64,000 bases of DNA from Membranipora membranacea (taxonomy: Eukaryota > Bryozoa > Gymnolaemata > Cheilostomatida > Membraniporidae): the NCBI GenBank assembly GCA_914767715.1, contig OU612068.1, forward strand, positions 22,384,001 through 22,448,000, given 5' to 3'. Position 1 is the first letter of the stretch. Every line of letters starts with the position of its first letter. Below the pieces are notes generated by a model. That model was not told where the DNA came from, did not search any database, and was given only the letters and a program-made list of their open reading frames with translations. Below are positions 37,001-48,535 of this stretch, piece after piece. Both the position numbers and the translations under genes were made by a program.

Positions 37001-40000
37001 TTAGTATTAAGCCATCTAGTCCTTTATATTGGTGTCTTTGGGTAGATTTTGCACCGTAGACATAGATTACACGCAGTATCCCACTATCGATTGTACCCGG
37101 CACCATGATTAGGATGTATCATAGTTCATGCCATGGGTATGATGCAAATTTCTATTTTTAGCTGTCTAGGCCGGGTGTGCCTGTTTACTAAAAGTACACC
37201 CACCAAAAAGTCGATATTACATATTTGTATTGTAGGTACTTTATGACCGTCTGCAGCTAGACAAAAAATTACCCAAAACAACACAATACAAAACAGCAAA
37301 GAACCAGGAGACCTCCACGTCAGAAGGAATGCTGAACCAATTAGTGCCATATCATCCATTACCTAAGATTATTCTCAACTATCGGCAGGTAATATAGAAG
37401 TTCAGGCTTTATACCTTAATCATAAATATAATTTTCATTTCCTCTCATGTATTTCCCATCTGTTGGCCCAGTGGATGAGATGTATGAAAACAAACAAACA
37501 AATAAAGACAAATATTAAAATAATTATTTACTTTTGAAACGAAGAGTAATATTTAGCTACCCTATCAATTTTTGCACAATTTTTGCAGCGTTGTCACTTT
37601 TATCTTTGTGTAAGGGTGCCCCAAGCTATGAGCAGACCAGGGCAATCCCTCTCCCAATTAGATCATTAGTGGCTAGACTGGGCAATCCTCATCAGATTCA
37701 GTAGGTAATAATGATGTTCCTTTGGACCTTGTTGGGTCTAGGTCTGCTCAAAGCTTGGGGCATTCTCAAATAACCATTAATCTAAAGTACAGAATATTTT
37801 TGCATGGTCATTTATTGGTCCCAACTCTGTTCCCATTACCTTTCTAGCTACTCTTAATGATAGCCAAATACTCTGTTACAGATATACAAGATACATAGCA
37901 CATATATAGCAGGTATGAGAGGCCATATTAGTAAGGATGATGTAGTCAGACCTTACTGGGATCAGACAGCTGCATCTACGGGACGACTCCAGTGTGCTAG
38001 GCCTAATATACAGTCTGTACCTAAAACCTCCATATCATGGATAAATGGTTTGTTTGATTTTTTACATTTTCAAACAATTAAACTCACTTATATCTAGATG
38101 ATTGACTGTTCAAGTAATGTGATATGCCACTGATTACCAAATAACCCCTGCGATGAGCTTGCACAAACAATAACAGAAGTGTATCTAAGTTTATTTGAAT
38201 GTTGAGATTTGATGAGTTGGCTGCAATCCTTGATTGCTCTCGTAAATATTGTATGTTATGAATGTAAATAGTACATAATTATGACATCAAATTTTTAAAT
38301 CAGTGATTGAATGAGACCACAGATGAGCAGTTCATTGGAAAAAAAGATGTCTATGTTTGGGGCAGCGAGAATTATGAGACGCTGCTCTTGTATTCTTGTG
38401 GATGTTTAGGAGTACAACGCCCTGTCTCATTTGTGTACTTTTATTGAGGATGGATACCTATATATAGCTTTCCTGAGTAAATGTTATTGTCAACTAAATG
38501 ATTAGTTTCTGGTTCTGCTTTTTTTCTCTGTTGTATGATTTGTTAATCTCTAAAGTATTCTTCAGACTTAGGCGAAAGCGTGGGTGTGTGTCCAAGGAGC
38601 ATTTATAATGCGAGGGAAGGTTACACCTTCCTATCCGTTGGTGCGTATGCTATTATCTTTTGTCCTGCATCAATTGTTTGATTTTTATTTAGGAGCATTG
38701 GCTAAAATCAGGCCAAAAAAACAATAATTCCTCTTGACATATAGATAACTTTTTATTACACAGGGCTTAGTTTTAAGATTTTGCCAAATTTAAATTTGAG
38801 TAATTAATCAGTTGAGCCTAGAGGAGCAATTGCATCGTCAAATAAAGTTATAGGTAAAAGTGCTCAAAAAGGAGTACCATTTTCTATGTCATTAGCCCAA
38901 TGCCGCATCAGCTATTCGGACCTTGTATCGGTGCTATGGCCACTCAACCAAATAACATGTTAACCGAGAAAAGCAACATGCTGTAAACATTGGTCAAGAG
39001 AAAACTCTATATCATTGATTAGTACCTCTGTTTTGATGATCTTGATGCAAGAACAATACTGACTCTCTACGCTTTGCTTGCCATAGCCTCTGGTCATCTA
39101 ATTGTTTTAATTTACTCATAAAATACCCCGAAGGGTCAACATGATTTCCTTCGTGACTGGGACAAAACGTTGCAGGCGCTCTTGATTGAACAAACCCAGT
39201 TCGATGCCACTGACCCGCTACAAAGTATTGTTTATGTGACCGACTGAACAAACAGTTTTGTTTTTAAGGTTCCATTATGAAAGGGCAGTGTAAATAAAGG
39301 AAAAGTATCAATTGTCTTCTTGCATAATCCATGTTTTTTTTACACACAATGCCCCATGAAATGAAGTGCAGCATCCAATACCAATTATTTGCATAAATTG
39401 TTAATTCTGGCAGAAAAAAGTCGGCCTTGGCCTGTTCAATAATGATCTAGATTAATGTTCTGCTTGCTGATTTTATTTGCAGGTCCCCTGACAATTGAGC
39501 ACTTTAAACAGATTTTTTATTTGATACTTGTATCGATAATGTCCGCTAATGTTCTTACTCGTTTCAGCTCATATTTCTGTTTTAGATTTTAAGCAGATAG
39601 AGTTTAGGATCTTCGCTCATATGACGGCTGATACACAGCTGATAGAGGTGCTCAAAGACGACAAACAGGATGTTTTCAAGAACCTGACTGCCGTATGGTA
39701 TGATATCTGTTGATGCATCAAACAAACTTTTCGCTTCTGACCTTGCAACAAGTTGTCGATGCCGGCCGTGCTGCATACTACATCAGATTTAGTATCACGA
39801 GGCAGCACTAAGATGCTGATGCATTGAATTTAACTGCTGTCGCTCATACTTCTAAAACCATAGCCAGCTTGAAATTGTAGCTAACTAGTCTGTGTGTCAC
39901 TGTGTATTGCCCTTGCCTGCCATCTTAGGGGATTGTGGATCGGTGGCATTGCTGACAGTACCATTGCAGGGAACAGGTTTTACAAAGCATACCGCTATCA

Positions 40001-43000
40001 AGATTTTCGTAAATGAAAACCCTTACCCAGTACCCCTATGATCCCTGATCCCCGATGTGCTTCCAGCTGCGAAAAAACAATAGGAAGATCTCCATCTCGA
40101 TGAGTCAGATGAAAAAGTTTCCTGGCCTTAACCTGACAAGGTTGTTTGCATAATTACAGCGTCCTTGCTACAATGGTTGCTACCGTGAAATTTAAAACCT
40201 TTACAAGAGGTCAATGAAAATTCCCCAGATACACTGTAACATGGACGGAAGAATTTATATCTTCGTTGGTCCCCTGCATGACATTGATACTCGTTATTGA
40301 TTAGGCCCCTGCACACAATCTTTTTTACAGTACATGTACAATATGCTTTCATGTAAAAGCCATTATGACCGAGTGCCTGGTGAAAAGGAAACGATGTGCA
40401 AACATCCCCCACTCAGCCGGTTTTGTTGTTGGATGTAGTCAATGTGGCGCCTTACAAATGGTACTATAAGTCCCCGGCAGCTCATTTACGTTGCCAATAA
40501 TATTGCAATCTCAAGTTGTGCTGTTAATTTTTATGGTCGTTTTGGGATATGGAATTGTAGAGTTTGGGCGTGTATTTTTTACTTGATAACAACATGAATA
40601 TAACTGAAACTATTAGCTAGACTAGAACGTGCAGGGCTATGGAACAAATATTAATCTTGTGAGAGAGCCAAAATACTAAATGTACAAGATATCGTGTGGT
40701 CATTTTGATATGCAGGTGTATTAAATACCTGTAAGTCAATTTGGCACTCCAAATTGAATTAAATTCGCTGGACACAGGGCACTAAATTTAATGTTTCAAT
40801 GGTCCCTCATGTCCGATTTGTAACAAAATTAACGCATTGACACTGCACAATTTACGTCAATTGAAAAAGTAAGACATTGCAGCATAATTAAATTTTCAAC
40901 ATTGCATCTTTTTTTCATGTTGCTATGTTTCAAAATAGCCTGTCATAGGAAATTGTAGTATTGAGTCGCAGGTTATTTGTAAATAACCCGTTATATTCTT
41001 TTTTTAGGCTGAACAGGAAGCTCGATGATGTCAGCGATGCCGAACGAGAACGAACTAAGAGAATCGTCTACTCTGTCATGTATGGTGTCGGTATGTAGCC
41101 TAATGCTGTCACAAACCACCAGGCACCAACTTTTGTCAATGGATGAATTAGGTTACTTGATGTATTGCAGTCTGCTGATATATAGTGGATTTACGCAAAG
41201 TCCTGATATCTCTGTTGATTATGATCTGGTTATAAAGTCATTGACTGAATCGGTTTTAGATTTCCATGTATCTTTAAATCGATTGACTATTGGAATTTTA
41301 CAGGTATGTCAATTATTTCTGTTTTACAGGTAAATACAGGCTGTCGCAACAGCTCAATATAACTCCATTGGAGGCACAGAGTATAATGAGTCGGTTTCTC
41401 AAACAATTCCCTGGAATTCATAAGTTCTCCAACAACACCATAACACTGTGCAAGAATGACGGTGAGGTTTTTCTGTTTAGTTAATTTGATCAATCATTGA
41501 AAAATTAGTTTAAGGATCTCGGTTAATCTTTGATTTGTGTCCGTAACAAACACTCCTACAAATTTAAATGATCAGCAGTTCCTGCATAGCAGACTTAAAC
41601 ATTGAATGGTGATAATTGATTACAACAGGCCTTTTTAAGATATCCTGGATGTTTTAGGGGTAATTTAGTTGAAAAACAAATACAAGGTCCTATTTTGCGC
41701 ACAACAATGTGGGGAGCAGACTTTATGCTGCCTCTCTCAGACAAAAGTTCATGTGTTGCTGACCTTGCAAAGCACAACGGGTGCATGAGCCCTCTACAAG
41801 TTCATAATTTCTCTCTTATGTTTACGTTGGGCTCCCATTAAAAGCCCAATGTCCAGTTGAAAAGTGATAAAACAGCTATCACAGCAATGTTCGTTGATTA
41901 CAGCGATTATGCTGATACACAAAATTGTTTGGTCAAATGCTCAATTTAGTTTTGTAGGAGTGCATCTTGTGAATCATACTGACCAGTTGCCCGAGAGAGC
42001 GGCATCTGGTCCAGTTCATCAAAGAATCTAGAATGAACTCTGGTTTGCACTGCCAAATCCATGGTATTCTAAGTCATCCGCAAATAGAATCGTACAACTT
42101 TTGTGATTTAGAGTTGTACCGAAATAGTAATATGGCATTATTTAAGTGACGGCGGATATGCCGTACAATGCTTGCAATGCTTCAGCTAAAAGCTAGCAGG
42201 AAAGAAGTCTGTATTTTTATTTGATGCCAAGAAGTCAACCCCCTTGACGCTAAATCAGTGCAACTAAGTTCATTCGTTGCGTTCCGTTGCAATTTTGATT
42301 TTGATATTTTTATATTATCACCCAACTAGGAGGTGGAAAGTGTTACATAAAAATGGCTAAAAATGGAAATTGTGCAGTGACCGCTTGTTTCAAGCATTCG
42401 CAGGTGGAAGGAGAAAACTAATAGTAATTTGAAAAAAAAAACAAATCGTTTATATGTACAAGTGGGATGTTAAATTGATTTGCTCCAGTTACCCCCACGG
42501 CTTAGCTTAGCTTATGCAGTGAGCATATGGTCATGAGCTTTCGTTGCTTCATTCATGACTTTTGTTGGATAATTAAAAGTTAAGAAATTAAGACCCCATG
42601 GTGTCATCCCTGACCTGAGAAACACACTAAAAACATTACAAAAGTTCCGTAATTATTCTGTTCATAAAAAGACGTATTATTGTCATTTTCACTGTCGCCT
42701 TCCAGTTACTGTGTGTTGTAATATAACAAATAACCGCATAGCCTATATTCAAGTGTCAGAGTTTTTGTTTGTAATATTGATTCGCTTGAAAACAAAAGAG
42801 AGATCTATGCTCTTGCAGATTTTGTTGTTTTTTAGAGATCAACAGTTATTTTGTGTAAGATCTGATAAAAAGTGACACAATTTAACGGCATTCATGGCTA
42901 GTGAGTTTCACAGACAGTTTAGATTGCCGAGATATGACATGACATGTTATGAAAAAATATTCTTGAGTGACTGTAATTTACTACCCAAAAGAAGTGATTA

Positions 43001-45457
43001 CATGCAATTAAAATTTAATCTTCTTCAGTTTCATGATCCAAATACAGCTTTTTCAAAGCTAAGAAAAGTTGTAACAGGCCAATATTGACCAAAGGCCATT
43101 TGCAATTGTCATCTCACTTTATTTTGATTGGTAATAAAAACCGGACACAAAATTGGATATACTGGTCACTCCGTGTTATGGGAAAACTTGCCCTTGCCCT
43201 GAGGGCGTTAGTATAATTTCCAGATTTCAGATCTTGTTGAGATAAGGAAGGCAGTTAGGAATGAATGCCATTGTGGGACATGTGGTCATGCCAATATTTC
43301 GTAGGAAGTGGGAGGGGAATTGACCCTATGCATTAAATCGCTGCTTGTGGGTATTGACTGGTTAGTCGATATCTAGGCTTGACCAAGGTCAGCCTAGATT
43401 GGTGCTGCCAAGTAATACCAGTCACTGGTTTTTATAACATTGTTATTGAACATTTGGGTGGTCTTATATTAAAACCCATTCTAGCAAGCATGTCTGTTTG
43501 ATCTTTATCGGGTTGACTTCGCACGGTACATTTGACTACCTTCCACTGACGCAGAATGAACATTCATGTAAAAATTGCATCACCGAATATAGTTGAAACC
43601 TTTTCAAGTCGGCCTTGATGCAAGTCTTGGTAAATCCATGTGTTTATTGACTATATTGGGCAGAGTACTTATAGCCCAATCGTAAGTTTTTAAAAAATTA
43701 TGTATTCACTGCTATGGAACATACCCTAAACATATATCATTTAGACCTTATATTGGTGGTATAGCCACTCATCCAAAAAACGTATTAACCTAGAAAAGCA
43801 AGAACTGTAAATGTTTGTCTGAGAAAACTCCATAATAATTGATTCTTGTATCTCCTTTGATAATCTTGACGCAAGAACAATACTGCCCCTCTGCTCTCTG
43901 CTAGCAATCCCCCTCTGGACATCCAAATCTTTTTAATTTACTCAGAAAATATCCCGAAGGGTTGAGATGATTTCCAAAACATTGCATGCTTTTCAAATTG
44001 TTCCAAATTTCATGAAAAGTCCCATATAATCATTAATGACCGAGATTTGAAACTGAATGACCATTGCCTCTTTCTTAGGGTATGCAGTTAGCATGTTGGG
44101 GAGACGGCGAGTGTTACCCAACATAAACCACAAAGGATTCAAGGAGAGATCCCATGCTGAGAGGCAAGCAGTAAATTTCACTATTCAAGGTTGGTTCCCA
44201 CAGTATTTCAATGGAATATGTTACACAGAACTGTTATAGCAAAAGTAAATGAAGCAAGGAATATTGGGATTCCAAAACAAACTTCGTTTTTGTTTATCTC
44301 ATAATGAACTTGTTTGTGATACATTACTTTTTGGTGCTTTAGGATCTGCTGCTGATATCTGCAAGCTGGTGATGAGAGAAAACTCCTCCGAGTTGAGGTT
44401 AAACAGCATTGATGCAAGGTGCGTGGAAACGCTGACTTAATTAATAAACACTAAATTGACTTTTTCCCTCTTTTCATTGATTTACAGTCAGGTTATCGCA
44501 CTGCTATTTTAAACTGAGGTCATTCCAATGCTTAGAATAGCTGTAAAGCTACTATTTTCCTTTTTATCGAAATTCCCTGAATGCTTCCTTCATAAGGTTA
44601 CTTTGCCATGATCTTTTAATAATTCAATTTATTTATTATGACATTGAATGAATCTAAGAATAGAATTAATCAATGTAATCAAGTTGCCAAAAATTAGGCA
44701 ATGGTATGTACTATGTAGTATACATGTATGTACACCACATAGAGGCAGTAATTAAAGCTATGTGTCAAATTGAACCATCACCTGCGATCTGCAACATAAA
44801 CACAAAAAATGATAAATACCAGCCGCTGGCACTGAAGGACTTCCGTGAACCTTAAGTTTTTGTGTTCTGGATTTCACTGTAATAAGATTAGTTTACAACA
44901 ATTATTATTAACAATCCATTTTACTATGCTGATTGATTTGTTTCAGTTTGCTAGTTCAAATTCATGATGAGCTTCTATACGAGGTGTTGGACAGTCATTT
45001 ATCCCAAGCCAGAGGTAAGAAAAGGGATACCTTTGCTTTACTTTTTGACCTCTAGAAGAGTTCCAAATAACCTTTGTGACTTGAAAAATCAGAATCTAAA
45101 TATAAATATCCGAAAAAAAGTCGGTTAAGTTAAATGGGTTAATGGTTGAGCATAATTATAGGTTCAAATTGATTACCAATTACATCATCGAATCATGTTG
45201 TATAATTATTAAAATAATTCAATATGATGTCTAGTTCAACAAGCTATCTAATTAAACTGGAAAAACTTATTGTTTTGTATATACGTTGATATTTTTGCAC
45301 TCAACGCTTCTGTCTCTTTTTTCTAGATATTATTATCAGATGCATGGAGTCTAATGGGGGTAAGTGGTATGATGGTATACACCTCAATGTGCCACTGAGA
45401 ATAGCTATGAAAATCGGTAAGAAATGGGCTAATATGGAAGAATGCAATGCTTCCTAA
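31027..45457 (+). CDS. POLN: DNA polymerase nu (family A)
   Basis: The 22 exons are: 31027-31126, 31291-31455, 31625-31691, 32468-32595, 32789-33061, 33243-33376, 33655-33700, 33992-34068, 34899-34995, 35504-35607, 35985-36176, 36762-36845, 37236-37388, 37882-38047, 38566-38640, 39586-39697, 41008-41090, 41330-41461, 44079-44189, 44343-44418, 44947-45014, 45327-45457. They sum to 2574 nt, giving 857 residues (human POLN 900), all in phase. The N-terminal 290 residues are Ser/Thr/Pro-rich and unconserved. The palm and fingers carry STGRLQCARPNIQ (about 572-584), motif A DFKQIEFR (about 622), motif B RERTKRIVYSVMYG (671-684) and motif C VQIHDELLYEV with catalytic Asp799-Glu800. Lack of a helicase domain favours POLN over POLQ. 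The enzyme does translesion and crosslink-repair synthesis. Exons 7-8 are the least certain; an in-frame ATG at 30988 is an alternative start. Confidence 0.9.
32000..32019. repeat. (ATAG)n microsatellite
   Basis: Five ATAG repeats in POLN intron 3. Confidence 0.9.
35661..35780 (+). repeat. 60-bp tandem duplication in POLN intron 10
   Basis: Two copies of a 60-bp unit (35661-35720 and 35721-35780), about 85 percent identical by eye, start 54 bases after the exon 10 donor. Both stay open in the exon 10 reading frame. Confidence 0.85.
37618..37763. mobile_element. MITE-like inverted-repeat element in POLN intron 13
   Basis: The left end GCCCCAAGCTATGAGCAGACC matches the inverse of the right end GGTCTGCTCAAAGCTTGGGGC with one mismatch. 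The element is about 145 bp and non-coding. Confidence 0.7.
38918..39190. repeat. Dispersed repeat, copy 1, in POLN intron 15
   Basis: This roughly 270-bp block is similar to 43743-43990 in the same orientation; shared blocks include GCAAGAACAATACTG and CCCGAAGGGT. On the minus strand this copy stays open for 79 codons (39251-39012; it includes GYFMSKLKQLDDQRLW), while the other copy is broken. It may be a decayed transposon coding fragment; I cannot name the family. Confidence 0.6.
43743..43990. repeat. Dispersed repeat, copy 2, in POLN intron 18
   Basis: Diverged copy of the block at 38918-39190, in the 2.6-kb intron 18. The corresponding frame is interrupted here. No target duplication or termini could be read. 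Confidence 0.6.
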
Positions 45458-48400
45458 TGTATCGTTTACATCAAGACCTACGCATTATTACTGTTTTACC
45501 TAGAATTTTAACTGTCTGAGACTTTGGAGTTAGAAAGTGAATGTCAAAACCGGAACTTCTGTGCCAATGATACAGTTAGCTGAATCATAGGTCTCCAATT
45601 ATAGTAATAAGATATAGATTTAATCGAAGTTTGACCAAAAGAAGATGATTCGGTGAGTCGCTGTAAAATTGGATAATGAGTGACTCAGGGCCGGCCGTGT
45701 TGAGTTGCCAGCTAATTTGAGAGGAATTAGAATATGAAACCCTTTCAGAAATTATGCTTATCATTGGAGTAACAAGCAGTTTGTTTTTTCAAGTTATTTT
45801 GAAATTGTTATCTTTTTACATTTCTTTGTTACTGTTCTACTGTTATGTTTGTGTCTTTATTTTTGCAATAGTAATAAACTTATTTGTTGGTTGTAAAACT
45901 ATCATATTTTAACTGATATCCCTGGCACGACTAGATGGCTATAATTGATTGAAGCCAAGCATAGACAGCTGCTGTATCCTAAGGAATGAATCTCTCTTGC
46001 AGCGCTGACATAATATAATGCGCTTTGTAGTGAAAACCCTAGAAGTTGTATCCCCTGCCCTCTTTTCACGTCCTGCATGTTTGTTGAATACGGGTTTGTA
46101 TGTGTGTTGTAGCATTTTCACAAGTCCACTTTTCTTATTGGTTGATGCGTGACAAGGCCTGGGGGTGTTGCATTAATATTTAGAGTATGCGTACACCAGT
46201 GATAAAAATAACTTCAAGTTAAAAACTTAAACTAATTGAAACAACCAGACGAACGTGAGCCATTGTATCTAACACCATAATTGACATCCATCCTATCTAA
46301 ACATATCCAAAAAATGAAGGGTGATGATATCCCAGAAAACAATATTGTTTTCATCAACGCTGTTTATAATAATTAGCGAGGCAGCATTACAGTGGTTACA
46401 AGTTTGTTTGTATTCTTGTATTACTCAGATTGTATGTCGTCAGAAGTGTGTGCCCAAATTATCTACCTGAAATTAATATGGGTGTATCAGTGGTTCAGTA
46501 ATTTTAGCCGTGAAATAAACCGTGTTCTGACAAAGAGCGATGGCTGAGACAACACTTGCCCCTGTGCTGGTCATCATAACTTGATATAATAGTAATTATA
46601 AGGTGTTTTTACTGCCATCCCAATTTTGTAAGGGGTGATTGGAATTATCTGAACTAATGTGGGTAGGGGTGAGTAACCTCAGAAGAAATGATGATTCTTT
46701 TAATTCATTGAATACTTAAATATGGAAGTTGCCTAAGCGAGCATAGACACCTAAAGTTGGCAGACCAGCTTGTTCAAATAGTTGTTTCAGGTCTCATAAC
46801 TTAGTGCCGTCTTTGAACTGCATTTTTTGCCTCGATAGAAACAATGCACTATGCCACCCATAATAACCTCCGGTCAGCCGGTGAAAGTCTGCCTCAGGGA
46901 AATAGATCTGATCAAAATGTTGTGAAGTTTACGCTTTAAACACAGCTTGTTGCCCAATGTGATATGGTAAATTGATCATTGTCTTTTCACTTTATCCAAT
47001 GTTTCGTTTTACTATAAACATTTTAATCAAAGCACCATTGACGCAGTTCTCAATGCAGCCCAACAGAAAGTTTGCAGTGTTTAACTTTAAGGTATTTAGT
47101 CTATTAATTCTCCTGTCCTCAAACATCCCAAAGGCAGTTAGTTTTCAGGCCAATGGTTGGCATTATAAAAAAGTAAGGTATTTTACACCTGTGCTCATTG
47201 TTTGGTAATTTGTATTTGTGTAATTCAGAACAAAAAGAATCATTATACTGGCTTGATTTGATTGGTTAATAAATCACTTTGCTTAAAGCTCATTGGTCAC
47301 TGAGTGACTTTGCAATCATGCTGATTATCTGACAATATAAATGTATACCAGAAGCAACTTTAATTTAATTGGAAGTCATCTCTCAAAGGCATAACTTGTT
47401 CTTATGAGATCATCACCTCAAACATTTCATGCATGGTAGCTGAACTTGAAGAGTCTAAAAGAAGAAAGATTAAACTTCCATGTGTGAAACATCTGCAAAA
47501 ATAGCAAGACATTGTTCTAAAGGCAAGGATTAACAATTCTATATTTTTGGATACACACATCAGCTGCACTCCTCAACTGGGAACGTAAACAACAGCAACA
47601 AGAATTTATCAAAGATTTCACTCAGGTAATGGAAATATTTTCTCAGACCAAGTTTTTTCCCAGCACTTTTATTTTTGTTTAATTTAGATATTGCTCTACG
47701 AAATTGTTGATTTTTAAATTGGGCAATGACAACATTGTAATTAAAATGGCAGCTGGGAAATTGACGTGATTAGCTAAGACAATACGATCAGAAACCTTGG
47801 TCTCAATGCAATGTTAACGACGGTGAAGAAGTTTATTTTTGTCGAAATTCTGATAAACAATTTTTGATTTTCACATCAGAGCTCTGTGACTCCATTGATT
47901 TGTTCTCAGTGTGTTTGACAACAAATTCTCTAACCTTAATGAGGCATGAGCAGGCTTTGCTTGACGTTACTATTACCGCTCTGGGAGTTATCAGTTTGAA
48001 CAAAAGCATCAAGTGACAAAGACAAAGGATGCATCAGATAATCAACTGCTTATTCTTTATCAATTATGGGAATCTTCACAAAGCTTACAGCACGTCTTTT
48101 TGGGCTGTGGGACTCGGTGGGATAGCCCTCGGGTGCTTAGATCACCTTGAAGAGGCAGCAACTCGCTTTGTGATGTTGCAATCCCGTGTAAAATTGGAGA
48201 ATTGACAATAATTTTGGAGAATGCCAAACTCTCACTTTGGACCAGCTGACCCGAAGTTCAGAAAGGAGCTGCGTTTTATCGATTACTAATTAATAGTGCC
48301 CTCAGTGGGGTGCCATGATTTGTAACAGATTATCGAGTCAAGTTCAAAACCCATTTTGCCCATCAAGCAAAACCCCTAAAAACTATTGATTGTTGTTTGA

Positions 48401-48535
48401 TAAACTTCTGCTTGATTTACTAATATGTTTCCGATTTATCTTATTTTTATCCGGGTATCACTCGAAGCTTGCCAGTTTATAGGAAGGTTTTGGTGTATCA
48501 TTAATATTTCGTTTTTCATTTGCAGAGGATTCAAG
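45458..48535. other. Intergenic region between POLN and the discoidin gene
   Basis: About 3 kb. The POLN 3' flank has AATAAA at 45873-45878, a plausible poly(A) signal. Near the other end, 47564-47625 sits between an acceptor-like CATCAG and a donor-like CAG|GTAATG and could be a 5' untranslated exon of the discoidin gene. No other coding sequence is supported. Confidence 0.45.

Noticed and set aside
42894-43088. 64-codon plus-strand frame in POLN intron 18
   Set aside because: It looks protein-like but lacks flanking splice sites that keep phase between exons 18 and 19, and has no recognisable match.
31027-45457. Assignment as DNA polymerase theta (POLQ)
   Set aside because: No helicase-like exons precede the polymerase, the total length is 857 residues, and the palm sequences fit POLN better.
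46972-47208. 78-codon frame upstream of the discoidin gene
   Set aside because: Hydrophobic AT-rich translation with no matching splice context; it lies in intergenic sequence.
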